The position numbers and the translations under genes are program-made. Below the pieces are notes generated by a model. The model made no database searches, was not told where the DNA came from, and worked only from the letters and a program-made list of their open reading frames with translations. A stretch of 64,000 bases of DNA. Source: Diphasiastrum complanatum. Lineage: Eukaryota > Streptophyta > Lycopodiopsida > Lycopodiales > Lycopodiaceae. Location of the stretch: assembly GCA_029204225.1 (NCBI GenBank), contig CM055096.1:58043600-58107599 (forward strand), in the 5' to 3' direction. This document shows, one piece after another, positions 20,687 to 31,980 of this stretch (the stretch's first letter is position 1; each line of letters starts with the position of its first letter).

Positions 20687-21841
20687 TAATATCTTAGTCT
20701 TCTTAGTGCAAATGAAGAAGAACATAAAAGACATCTAGATATTGTCTTTAGAACCCTACAAGAAAACTCACTTCTCATAAAAGGCAAGAAAAGCGAATTC
20801 TTCCTAGAAGAGATACACTTTCTAGGACATATGATTTCCAAGGAAGGAATCCAAATGGACCCTGTAAAGATTAAATCCATACAAGACTGGCCTAAACCAA
20901 GAAATATTCATGAAGTTCGGTCTTTCCTAGGCTTATGTTCCTATTAGAGAAAGTTTATTCGCCATTTTGCTCATATAGCTTCACCACTACATGAACTCAC
21001 TAAGAAGAGGGTAAAATTTTATTGGTATAAGAAAGAGCAGAATGCCTTTGATACTCTGAAGCATGCACTTACCACTGGACCTATTCTTATCATTCTCGAC
21101 CTTCGCAAGCCTTTCTTTGTGGAAGTGGATGCAAGTTTAGACTATATTGGGGCAGTCTTAAACCAAGAAGGTCATGTTGTAGCCTTTGAAAGTAGTCGAC
21201 TTCAAGGGGCAGAAGTACAGTATGACATTTATGAAAAAGACCTTTCGGCCATTATTCATGCCCTTAGGTTATGGAAGCACTATCTTATAGAAAATAATTT
21301 CCTAGTTAAAATAGATCATCAAAGCCTTAGGTACTTTCTCACCCAGCAATTAATTCGAGAAAAACATCTAAAATGGGCTAACTACCTTAGCACTTTCCAT
21401 TTTCAGCTACTTCATCACCCAGGAAAGGACAATAAGGTCGCCGATGCATTATCAAGAATCCCCAAGGTCAACCATATTTCTCTAGCATATCATGAAAATT
21501 TCCTTCCTATGAAAAGTATGTATGCTAGTGATTCCGACTTCCAGCATATCTTTGGAATACTTGAAAGAAATCAAAGTCATAAAGACAATGTTTTGAAAGA
21601 AGGATATTTATTCGAAGAAGATAAGCTATGTATTCCCATAGCATTTAGAACCAAGATCCTTCAAGAAACCCATAGTCCACCCTATGCAGGACATAGGAGA
21701 ATCCCTTCAACTTTGGAAGCTCTGAAAAGATTCTTTTATTGGCCTACCATGCATCGAGACACAAGGCATTATATAAATGCATGTCTAGTTTGTGAGAAAT
21801 GCAAAAATAAGCTTGGTAGAGGCCAAAAATCTTGTATATAG
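20687..21841 (+). pseudogene. Ty3/gypsy pol fragment: RT thumb, RNase H, integrase zinc finger
   Basis: It starts mid-RT (EEHKRHLDIVFRTLQEN, EIHFLGHMISKEGIQ), continues through RSFLGLCSY-stop-RKFI, then the RNase H domain with FVEVDASLDYIGAVL, DLSAIIHALRLWKHYL, DHQSLRYFL and HHPGKDNKVADALSR. The integrase zinc-binding part follows (HSPPYAGHRRIPSTLEALKRFFYWP with C..C in CLVCEKCK). From 21119 to 21841 it is open for 240 codons, then stops before the integrase core. The RT palm with its YxDD motif is absent. The open frame indicates that this gypsy piece is younger than the copia gag fused to it. Confidence 0.9.
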
Positions 21842-22300
21842 ATAAACACACATGTGTGAAGCCTGTTCCCACATGTGAAAATATTGTACTTGTCATGTAC
21901 CATAATCATATAGGTTGTACATATGATTTAATTCAAGTTCTAGTGGCTAAAAAGGCCAAAAACTAGTTTTCTAGACATATGACAGATGGCATCAATCTAT
22001 TGCTTGCATGAGCCACATCCTTTGGTTAGGTCTCACATCCCATGTGTAGAGGATAGCTCACATGTGTGGAATAAGCTGAAGTAGATGAATTTTGACTTTT
22101 AGAAGATTTCCAAGTAGATCTCCATATAGAAGGAAAATGGACCAAAAGTGCTCAAAATAGAAGGTTTTGTCCCAGTGTCAGTTTTGCATGATGAATCATC
22201 ATATGACAAAGCACCTTCACACATGTGGGATCAGAGGGATGATCAATACCATGAGCTCCCACTTCAAAGAAAGTTTTCAAGCATTTTTTTAAAGACTCAA
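21842..22300. repeat. Unrecognised repeat-like stretch rich in CACATGTG palindromes
   Basis: Contains CACACATGTGTG at about 21848 and further CACATGTG copies near 21870, 22069 and 22211. It resembles LTR sequence in style but matches none of the LTRs here over any length. It could be the LTR of another family. Confidence 0.35.
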
Positions 22301-23037
22301 ATAAATTTGTAAGTAGTGTATAATATGATGAATATATATATTACTTTGCCTACGATTTATGCACAATGTTGTCTTCTATACGTTAATGCCACACACACAC
22401 TTAAGCTCTCTCAAGGAATTACTTTTTTGAAGAAGACAATGGATATAGAACAAATGTTTCAACTTTTCACCTTTGGAAATTGCATCGAGGTTTGCTATGA
22501 AGTTGTGAATCACAAGATTTTTTTTTTCTTGTTGGAAGTCTAAGGGTATGTAGGCATTGCAAAGATTGCATACATTACTTTGACTAATATTTGTGCGCAT
22601 TGTCTTGCGTACACTAATGAAACACTTGTACTTTAAAGATGCACTTATTCATAGCCATGACTAAAGGTGCAGGTAGGGCTCCACCCTCATCCAATGACCT
22701 CATCCACTTGAAACATTGTTGCATATGAAATAGGTAATATTTCTTGCAAACGGGAACTATTTGGCATATTCCTTAGATTCTGTTAATTCACCATATTTTT
22801 GTATGTTTTCAAAAACATGGACTCATAGGATAACACCTAAAATGAAAATGATAAAAAAGAGGGGGTTAAAAAGTTACAAATTTTGACAAAAATTTAAAAT
22901 TTCATTAAAAAACGTCTTTTTTGAAATTCAATGATACTTGCACAAACATGTTAATTTATTAGAAACAAATTTTTATAGGTTGTCTACAATTCACTATTAG
23001 TTGTACAAGAAACTAATTACATATGAACATACTTTGA
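22301..23037. other. Unrecognised AT-rich sequence
   Basis: No coding similarity. A phrase TGCACAATGTTGTCTTCTATACGTTAATG near 22361 is loosely repeated near 22593 as TGCGCATTGTCTTGCGTACACTAATG, suggesting an old local duplication of about 235 bp period. Confidence 0.3.
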
Positions 23038-23340
23038 ATGGACTTACTTGACGCACCAACCATTTATCATATTTTATTGGGACATCTATGGTTACGAGTT
23101 GGGCAAGTAGTTCATAACTGGGGGACTAGAAAAATAACATTTAAGAATTGTGAGCATGCAATCAAAGTTGATCCAATCATTTGGACAATCAAGCCAGTGG
23201 TCCAAAAAGGGGATGATGATTCGTCAACAATGGATCATACTTTTGATCGACAAGTAAAAACTTTGGGAGTTCATTATGAGTCTCAAACATATATTGCTAA
23301 TTGGAATCAAGCTCTTGCATGTTTTTTTATCAAGCATTAA
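23038..23340 (+). pseudogene. Possible Ty3/gypsy protease C-terminal fragment
   Basis: 100 codons open. The phrase TIYHILLGHLWLR, followed by V.NWGTRKITFKN, resembles the end of the retropepsin-like domain in plant gypsy polyproteins (YxxLLGRPWL). The catalytic DSG/DTG motif would lie upstream and is not seen. The rest of the frame matches nothing I know. The call rests on a single motif. Confidence 0.4.
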
Positions 23341-24080
23341 ACTGAAATACTATGAGAATTGGACTTACTTCAATATTCTTGTAAGACTTATTTACAATTC
23401 TAGTTCAACATCATGAATGGCATGAATACACGTTGATGAAAACATCGTTTCAAGCAATGAGTATTCTAGTTCCAAAATGTCTCTATTTTGTTAGCCTGTG
23501 ATATATTGATTGAATACTTCTCATTGTTTCTACACATTTTTTGGATTTGTAACAAGAAAACTCATTATGAGAATAAAAGTACATAACAAATATGGGCCAT
23601 GATCCTTGAATTCGATCCCTGGGATCAGATTGAGGGTTTACCCGAAAAAGGGAAGAAAGAAAAAAGAAGGATCACTTGGATGGTTCACGACCCTTTTTTC
23701 TTCCCTATTTTTTGTTCCCAATATGTGTTTTTTTTTTTTTTTGGTCACAAACTCATTTTTGGAGCACTTTTTACATCATTTTGTCCTAATGTACAACACA
23801 AATAGACATAGTTTTAGAAATGTAATCATTTTCATAACAAGTGTCAAATGATAATATCGCTTGCCAATAACTACAATCTTTTATACAACTCGATTATATT
23901 TGTCAACATTATAACAAAAACTTACATATTTTTTGTCCAAAACTTCACTATTTTGAGTTGATAACTTCCAACTTTTTTGCCCAAAAATGCTTGTTTTGTG
24001 ACAACAACTTTGTTGTTTCTTTGAACATTTTCTAAAATTGATTCTAACTGTGAAACTTAAATGTTGTTTTCTAGGACTTC
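23341..24080. other. Unrecognised sequence
   Basis: No gene, RNA or repeat recognised. A run of 15 or so T residues occurs near 23728. It ends where the large inverted repeat begins. Confidence 0.35.
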
Positions 24081-26010
24081 TGTACAAAATGTATAAGGAA
24101 ATATCAATAGGATAAAACTTTTATAAATAAGTTTATAAAGAATTTATGCGGTTGGCATTGTCAATATTTTTATTTTATGTTGAATGTTTTGAGAGCCATA
24201 TCAACATTTTGTTGACTTGTTTTATTGAATTTGGAGAGAAGTTTACTACACAGCCTTTAATTTAATTTGATTTAATTTTGTGAAAGATTATATTTTGATA
24301 AGTTTTCATTAATCAATTATCATACAATATTTCTCATTATGAAGTATTTTAATTATGTTTACTGTTGCTACTTGTATCATGCAAACCCTCTTTTGAAATA
24401 TATATATTTGCTCTTTACATTGTAGACATCACATTATATTCTCAATGCCAATTAAGATTTTATATAATATTAAATTGTCTTATGTTTGCATTTACTATTA
24501 TAAATTACAATATCCTAAATTTTGATATATTTTGAGTACATAAAAAAGTATGAAGTACAATTTGTCTTTGTTTATCTAAAATGTATGCTATTTATTTTAA
24601 GAGTCTTGTTTATAGAATAGCTACTAAGAATCATAGTTTCAATTTTGTGATTAACTAAAATCTAAAATCCAAAATTTAATGTGATTATTTAAAAAACATC
24701 TATATTTTGTGTGTATTTTTCTTTAAAATGTTAAAATTTGACCCGATTTACTAAAATTGTTAAAAAAGCTAAGTTTTTTTGACGAAACCTTCAAAGAGGT
24801 AACGTGCAACAATAGCTATTCAATACAAACAGGTAATTTGCAACAATGTTTTGACATAAGAACATTAAAAAAATGGAATAATTATCTTTCTTCTGATTTG
24901 ATGGGGATTGCTGGTTGAAAGAGGGTGGGAACCTGGAGCTGGCCCTGGCCCTGCTGAACAATGCATGTTCAGGTATGGTGAAAGTTCATAAATACACTAG
25001 AACCCACTTGTGGAAGGTAGCAGTTCTTCTCATGAGGAAGCACAGTGCATATAAAAATCTGACCTGTTATGTGAACAACCAGGACTAAGGACCACCTGCC
25101 CAACAGTACTTGTTTAATTCTTATGGGCAGTGTACCCCACGCCACCTGCATTGCATCCTTGGTCAAGGATTATTCAAGACTTGATCAAAATGCAGCCCTG
25201 GGGGTACAGCCTGACCCCGTGCCAAACCCAAGGGAGTGCAGCAGGAGTCATAAGAGTGAAAATGAAGGCATACTCCAAATTGAAAACATAGGCCGCTGTC
25301 CACGAACGAAAGCAACAGTGGAGGCCTGGGGGAAGGCAAGGGGAGGCAAATAATAAGAAATGCCAGTGAGATTTCCTGAGAAAATTTCTTCAAGATTTCA
25401 TGAGATTAATCCTGAATTTCCAGTGTAGACTGTACATTGCATTGCAGTTGCTAATGACTCAAGTTACTAACACATCTACAATCACGAGAAATATGGATCC
25501 CATTACGTACGGTACACCAACTATTAAACTATAACTATTATGGTTTTAGTTACGAGACAGAATGCATCACAATATGCTATTACTCATGTATGCACAATAT
25601 GATGTTCACAAGGTTAGTATATGAAGATTACATGCAAGTGCTTGAAAGTCGTCTTGAAGCATAATGATGTTAGCTTGATGGTTCATTTTTTTTGTTCATT
25701 TGAAAGTAGTGTCAAAAGCATCATTTTGGAAAGATAACATGGTTCAAGAATGGACATGGCAACCTTTTTCAAATTCGGTTCCAAAGATATTCTAAAGGAT
25801 GTTGACTTCCTAAGTATCTTGACTAGCATTTCTCTTTTGTAGGAGATTTCATGGCTAGTATGATACATGTAGGATTCGAGACCTTAAGGTTTGGAAATAC
25901 ATAGGATTCATGCACCTCATCATAGTTACTTAAATAATCACATATAACTTGAAATAGAGAAGTTCTATCTTGTGGGTGATCTACTTTTTGCACAATTCCT
26001 TGGTAGAAAT
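24081..26010 (+). repeat. Left arm of a large inverted repeat
   Basis: The reverse complement matches 59283 down to 56570. Landmarks pair in order: TGTACAAAATGTATAAGGAA with 59283; CAATACAAACAGG with about 58605; CATAACAGGTC-type sequence with about 58360; and the CATCATAGTTACTTAA region with about 56640. The left arm has an extra stretch of about 85 bp near 25097-25180. The right arm has about 900 bp extra. Similarity stops cleanly at 24081 and about 26010. Open frames inside (25163-25393 minus) have no known counterpart. Confidence 0.8.
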
Positions 26011-26576
26011 TTTTTTTGCACAATTTTTTTTTCCCAAACTCCGAACCCCTTACCCTTGCTCTAGATCCCTAAACCCCTTATCCCTTAACCTAAATCTTTT
26101 TTTTTAGATTCCTTACTCTTAACCCTAAACCCCAAGCCCCTTACCCTAAAGCCTAAATTCCAAACTCCTTATCTTTACTCTAGATCTCTAAACTCCTTAC
26201 CCCTTATTCTAAACCATTTTTCCTAGATTCCTTATTCTAAACCCTAGATCCTAAACTCCAAACTCCTTATCCTGAACCCGAAACTCCTTACGCTAAATTC
26301 CAAATCCACCCTTTATCTTAAATCCTTTTTCCTAAATCCCTTACTCTCAACATTAAATCCTAATCCACTTAGCCTACACATATAATACACCCAATGCACA
26401 TAATTGAAGTCCTAAAGCATATCTACAAAATTGATGGATCTGATATGTCAGATTTGGCTAGTCAACAAGTAGCCTAGGTCGCAATCAAATCACACTATAG
26501 ATGTGGTGGATTATTGATCGGATGACATGAATGTAGAGTTGGCCCTTGGCTTGGGAAACTTCCATAAGTGATGCCT
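26011..26576 (+). repeat. Telomere-like dispersed repeat X1
   Basis: About 330 bp of degenerate C-rich telomere-like units (CCCTAAACCCCTTA, AACCCTAAACCCC, CCCTAAAGCC) followed by about 200 bp of unique-looking sequence (ACACCCAATGCACATAATTGAAG through CATAAGTGATG). The same composite occurs in reverse orientation at 48547-49160. This is an interstitial, decayed CCCTAAA array carried by a mobile or duplicated unit, not a chromosome end. Confidence 0.8.
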
Positions 26577-26960
26577 ATTTCATAAGTCATATACCTATAA
26601 GTGCAATTTGATTTTAATGGCATTCAATGTTTTGGTATTATGTTTTTACATTATTTAATTTATATATTTTTTCTAATCATAAATTTTTTAATTTATGTAG
26701 GAATTGGTGGTAAGATAGTCTCCCACGAAAGATGAGTATGAGTATGTGTTTAAAAAAAACATACAATCCATCCTAGAATGAATGGAGAGATGAGTTAGAA
26801 TCGATTGGGGTGGTTCAGAGATAAGGCGTTGGAGAAAATTTGAACTTTAGTACATTCAAGTGGTCTCTCACTCTCGTCACATTTCTCTCTCTTCATAAAC
26901 TCATTGTCTCATGTTTGTTTTATTCAAGCGCCGCAATCCCCAACAGGATTTTCTCCAACA
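26577..26960 (+). repeat. 5' LTR of copia G (left edge unclear)
   Basis: It ends TTCTCCAACA directly before a primer-binding site. Its start could not be fixed because no complete partner LTR exists: the matching 3' LTR at 33040 is cut off after about 20 bp. It has a CT-rich leader-like stretch (TCACATTTCTCTCTCTTCATA) near its end. Confidence 0.5.
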
Positions 26961-26973
26961 TGGTATCCGAGTT
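26961..26973 (+). other. Primer-binding site of copia G
   Basis: TGGTATCCGAGTT is a variant of the initiator-Met tRNA site, directly after the CA of the LTR. Confidence 0.7.
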
Positions 26974-27114
26974 ATTTTTGTAGCCTGATAAGCTTCCACA
27001 GTACAAGACTCTACCAACCGATAGAGTAATTGTCTTCTTGTTCTGTGATCCAGTATGAGATTTTCATACTTAGGTCACTGATAGTTTTTCCTATCACCTA
27101 GACTAATCTTCCAA

Positions 27115-28362
27115 ATGGATTCCCAAGGGAAAGCCAGTCCTATCATGGACAAGCTTGATGGAGCCAATTACCATTTGTGGAAATTCAAGATGAAAATTGT
27201 ACTAGTGGCTAAAGAATTGTATGACGTTGTTATAGGTGCAGAAGGGAAACCTAAAGTAGATGATGCAACAATCGGTAGATGGAAGCTGAAGGATGGAAAG
27301 GCTTTTGCGCTGACCATCCGCAACATTACGGATATCCAGATCGGCCATGTATCCGAGGCCCAGACATCGAAAGAAGTCTGGGACATCTTGAGCACACTAT
27401 ACGAAGTGCGAGATATAGCATCCAAGCTACATCTTAGCAAAAAATTTTACTCCCTCAAGATGGCGAATGGTGATTCCCTGTAAAATCACATCAACCAATT
27501 CAAGAACTTGTTGAAGCAAATGGACGTTGTCAGATTTGTCATAGACGATCAAGACACAATAATTCAACTGCTTACAAGCTTTCCAAGCTCATATGATAGC
27601 TGGGTGATGATCATCATGACACATCCAAAACTGACTCTTTCGAGAGTCATTACTATGTTGTTGCAGGAAGACATGCGGAGGAACGAAGCCTCAAGTTCCT
27701 CAACTTATTCTCATGCCTTGTACACCAACAAGAGCACAACTAAGCAGAAGAAGAAGAAAGGCTTGAAGCAAACAAAGCAAGAACAGAAACCAACACAACA
27801 CAAAGAACAGTCAAATCCGCAGGGGAAGAAGAAGCTTTTGTGCATATACTACAAGCGAAACAACCACGAAATTCAAGATTGCCGGATACTGCAAACAAAG
27901 AACAACAACAAGGGACAGTCGAATCAAGTGGCAAATGCAGCTACAGAAGCTCCACAGCCTATTCAAGAAGCGGATCATGATGTCTTCATGACCAGCCATC
28001 AAGGAGCATCCGACGACAGTTCTTGGTTCCTTGATTCCAAAGCCACTCAGCACATGACCAGTCTCATTGGCTGTTTCGAGTCCTATATACCTTACAGTAC
28101 CAATAAATATATTCACCTTGGCGATAATAGCACACAAGCTATTAAAGGTGAAGGTATTGTAAAATTGAGCTTTGCAGATGATCAATCTAAGCTACTCTCT
28201 AAAGTCTTGTATGTACCAAACTTATCTACGAATCTGCTCTCTGTAAGTAGAATCACAGATCTAGGACATAGAGTAGAATTTGAGTGTGATCAATGCAAAG
28301 TAGTTGATAGGACAGGCAAGATCCTAGCACTCAAAAAGATGTATATATTAAGTCATTGCTAA
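27115..28362 (+). pseudogene. Copia G Gag and protease
   Basis: The ATG at 27115 begins MDSQGKASPIMDKLDGANYH with WKFKMKIVLVAKELYDVV, a Gag type distinct from elements A, K and O. A single stop (TAA, 27481) interrupts it; the frame then resumes NHINQFKNLLKQMDVVRF. A lysine-rich linker precedes a damaged zinc knuckle (CIYYKRNNHEIQDC: second Cys and the Gly-His spacing altered). The protease motif is DSKATQHM where DSGATxHM is expected, so the catalytic Gly is lost. The segment then runs LSTNLLSVSRITDLGHRVEF to 28362. Both knuckle and protease look inactive. Confidence 0.9.
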
Positions 28363-29338
28363 TTTTCTGCCTCTAGTCACGTGCTCATCACTTCTATTCA
28401 TGCAAATAAAAGTTTACTTTGGCATTATAGAATTGGTCACTTGAATCATGCTGTTGTACAACAAATGTCTAGACAATCTATTGTTCTTGGATCTCGACTA
28501 TCCTCGTGATAAAGTCGAGTTACCTGTCTATCAAGACTGTCTAGTTGGTAAACAGACTAGGAAACCATTTAAATCAAGCCATCAGCATATTGCTAGAGGA
28601 CATTGTACATTCAGACATTTGTGGCCTGATGAAAAATCCTTCGCTAAAGGATGCAAAGTATTTTATACCTTTTATTGATGAATTTTCTAGAAGAACTATG
28701 GTGTACTTTATAAAGAAGAAATCAGAAGCTTTCAATTGCTTTAGGATCTTCAAGGAGCGTGCATAAAAAGAGACTGGAAGCACGATCAAGGCCCTAAGGT
28801 CAGACAATAGTGGAGAATATATCTCTACCGAGTGTAAAGCCAAGGCATTGAGCAGCAATTCATCACTCGTTACAATCCTCAGTCGAATGGCTTAGCCAAG
28901 AGGAAGAACCATACTTTGGTTGAATCATCCAAATGTATGCTAGCGCATGCATTGCTGCCCAAGAGATTCTGGGCTAAAGCTGTCTCCACTACAGCTTACG
29001 TCCAGAACAGATGTTCGACCAAGGCCCTCTCAGACAAGACACCCCACGAGGTGTGGATAGGCTCTAAGCCTTCTGTGAAGAACCTAAGTGTGTTTGGATG
29101 CATTGTCTACGCACAGATCTCAAAAGACACGAGGAAGAAATTGGACTTTCAAGGTCTCAAGACCATTCTGATTGGATATACTTCATTTGATAATACATAC
29201 AAGCTGTATGATCCTGATACCCAACAAATCTTGTACAGTCAGGATACATTCTTTAACAAGGATCAGTTTGTCGGCATCAAAGGCAAGGATATTGCTCCAG
29301 GAGAGTCTTCATCACCTTCCATTGACACGACAATCTGA
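28363..29338 (+). pseudogene. Copia G integrase
   Basis: After the stop at 28362 the frame wanders, with LWHYRIGHLNHAVVQQMSR as the zinc-binding start. Then come DICGLM, FIDEFSRRTMVYFIKKKSEAF, and RSDNSGEYIST as the decayed DNGGEY block. From 28916 to 29338 it is open as VESSKCMLAHALLPKRFWA through KTPHEVWIGSKPSVKNLSVFGC and the GYTSFDNTYKLYDP block that ends copia integrases. Frameshifts near 28540, 28670 and 28860 disable it. Confidence 0.85.
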
Positions 29339-31038
29339 GCTTCTAGCTCAGACGTGTCCATTGTCGACCCACTACTTGACAACGAATCAGACGAAGATGT
29401 TGCTGCTACCCGACAACAAGTCCCAAGAGTGGTTCATCAGTCGATTCCACCCAGAAGATCAAGCCGAGTGCACACACAACTCACAAGGTCTACTCCTGAG
29501 TCTGCATGTCTCTTGATATAGGAACCAACAATAGTCAAAGAGGCACTCAACCAACTAGACTCCGATCTCTGGAGAAAAAGCTATGGACAGAGAGTATTCC
29601 TCTCTAATCAAGAACCCGACATTGTCACTAGTCAAAGCTCCTATTGGCTGCAATATCATTGATTGCAAATGGATCTTCAAGCAAGTATAATGCCAATGGA
29701 GAAATTGATCGTAGGAAGGCAAGACTGGTAGCACGAGGATTCACTCAGATCCCCAACATCAACTACAGCGAGACTTTCAGTTTAGTAGTCAAGCATTCGT
29801 CAATCCGAGCCCTCCTATCTTATGCTGCAACTATCCTCGAAGTGCATCAATTGATGTACAAATAGCTTTTCTGAATGGAGATATACAAGTCCGAAGGATA
29901 CATTTTGGAAGGTATGAAAAATCATGTCTGTAAACTCCATGAAGCACTCTATGGCTTGAAACAGTCTACGAGGGTTTGGTTTCAAAGGATCAACACATTC
30001 CTCATCAAACAAGGATTCCAACTAGGAACTACTGATTGCAACGTCTATTCCAAGTCAGTACAACAATCCTTCATTATCATCACCTTGTACGTGGATGATA
30101 TGTTGCTTTTCAGCAACAATACCAATTTGGTTAAGGATTCTAAGCAAATGCTGTTTTTAGAGTTTGACATGACTGATCTAGGCAAAGCTCACTTCTGTCT
30201 GGGCATTTAGGTCCACAGACACAGAGCGAGACGACTGATCTATATCACTCAACAAAGGTATCTTCACAATGTTCTTGATAGATACAATCTTATGAATTGT
30301 AAATTAGCTCACTCACCGATGGATCCAGCCTGCATTTGTCAAAGGACCAATGTCCCCAGACCAAGCAGAAAGAGGAGCAGATGAGAGAGTATCCTTATCG
30401 ATCGATACTTGGATCTCTCATATATGCAATGGTCAGTACAAGATCTAATATCTCTTTTGCAATAAGCTCACTCAGCCAATATATGGCTAATCCTGGCATT
30501 ACTCACTGTAAGGCTCTCATAAGAGTCATGAGGTATATTCGAGCTACCATAGACCAGTGCATCTGCTATGGAGAAGTCAGCAACGACAATCTTCATCAGC
30601 TCAGTGGATATTCGGATGCAAGCTGGGGAGGAGACATAGACAATCGTAAGTACACATTTGGATTTACATTCTTCTTCAACGACGGTCCTATCTCATGTAA
30701 TAGTCGTAAGCAAACCTCTATTGTTCTTTTTTTTATGGAAGAAGAGTACATTGCTGCTTCTCAACCTATTAAAAAAGCGTTTTGGCTGAGAAATTTACTA
30801 TCAGACATTAATCTGTATCAATACAGCCCTACAATTTTATTTTGTGATAATCAGAGTGATATTGGCTTATCGGCCAACTCTAGATTTCACACTAGGAGTA
30901 AGCACATTGAAATCAGATATCACTACATTAGGGGCAAAGTTCTCAGCAAAGAGGTGAGCTTAACGTACTGCAAAATGCAGGACATGGTTGCAGATATATT
31001 CACGAAGACATTAAGTGCTAATGCACACAATAAATTTG
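29339..31038 (+). pseudogene. Copia G reverse transcriptase and RNase H
   Basis: RT begins around 29640 (CKWIFKQ-like, then [17 protein letters not shown] and INYSETFS), shifts frame near 29860, and continues VCKLHEALYGLKQSTRVWFQR to the active site LYVDDMLLFSNN near 30090, which is intact. RNase H from 30336 reads PYRSILGSLIYAMVSTRSN, YSDASWGGD, MEEEYIAAS (STE changed to MEE) and CDNQSDIGL. It ends TKTLSANAHNKF near 31036, where an integrase of another element joins in frame. Confidence 0.9.
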
Positions 31039-31980
31039 ATCTTTGTGGTCCAATGCCAACTCCATCCTTAGGAGATGCAATTTATTTTATCACCTTCATA
31101 GATGATTATTCTAGATGGTCTACAATCATGTTCATTAAGCACAAATCAGAAGCCTTTGAATGCTTCAAGAAATTCAAGGCCATGGCTGAGACTCAAACAT
31201 CTACAAAGGTTAAAGCACTTTGAACTGATGGTGGCAGTGAATACCTCTCTAATGAAATGTCCGACTACTTGGCTGAACATGACATTCAAAGAAAATTTAC
31301 AACTTCCTATTCGCCTCAGCAGAATGGAATTGCAAAAAGGAAAAATTGAACGCTTCTTAATTCAACCAAATCAATGCTACACCAATCTCGCCTACCTACG
31401 AAGTTCTGGACATAAGGTACTACCACAGTCTGTTATGTACAAAACACCAGCACTAAAGCCGTCAACGTCAAAACTCCTCATGAAGTATGGCATGGACACA
31501 AGCCTAGTGTCAGCCATTTAAAAATCTTTGGTTGTATATGTTTTGTTCATGTGCCTAAACAACTTAGAAAGAAGTTGCATCATAGGACAAATAAATGCAT
31601 TTTCATTGGCTATCCTGATGAATATAGAGCTTATAAAATTTATGATCCATCCACCAATGTAGCATTTTTTTTCTAGGGAAATTATCTTCAAAGAAGATAT
31701 GTTCTATAACTTTAAACAACCATCAATAAAGGATGTTGTGTCATTTCATCCTATTTTACACAACATAGAATCTTCCAATCATAATGTTTCTTCTATAGAA
31801 CCTGTAGCTACAACTACAGAAGCCGAGCAGCCGATAGTAACTGTCACTAAACCAGAACAAGCTAGCTCGAACAGATCTGGACAAATTCAAGAAGAAGCAC
31901 CATCACATTTTGGTCAACCAAATGTTTGCAAATCCTCCTCCAAGGATGTTGCGAAGTGGCAAGAAGCTATGGAAAGCTAG
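31039..31980 (+). pseudogene. Copia H integrase, joined to G's RNase H
   Basis: It begins DLCGPMPTPSLGDAIYF, the start of a copia integrase core, directly after G's RNase H and in the same frame, so one open frame runs from 30336 to 31223. Further blocks are FIDDYSRWSTIMFIKHKSEAF, TDGGSEYLS (decayed DNGGEY), SPQQNGIAKRKN (catalytic Glu replaced by Lys), HEVWHGHKPSVSHLKIFGC and FIGYPDEYRAYKIYDP. Frameshifts and stops occur near 31222, 31350 and 31520. It ends in the connector that leads to RT. Gag and protease of H are missing. Confidence 0.85.

Noticed and set aside
25163-25393. A coding gene in the inverted-repeat arm, with a counterpart at 58122-58433
   Set aside because: The two copies do not keep the same frame: indels shift one against the other, which argues against protein-level constraint.
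26041-26390. A chromosome end
   Set aside because: The telomere-like array is degenerate, internal, and repeated in inverse at 48770-49150 with shared flanking DNA.
30336-31223. A genuine gypsy element because of the RNase H then integrase order
   Set aside because: Both halves have copia signatures (CDNQS tail and the DLCGPM start); the order results from a join of two copia elements.
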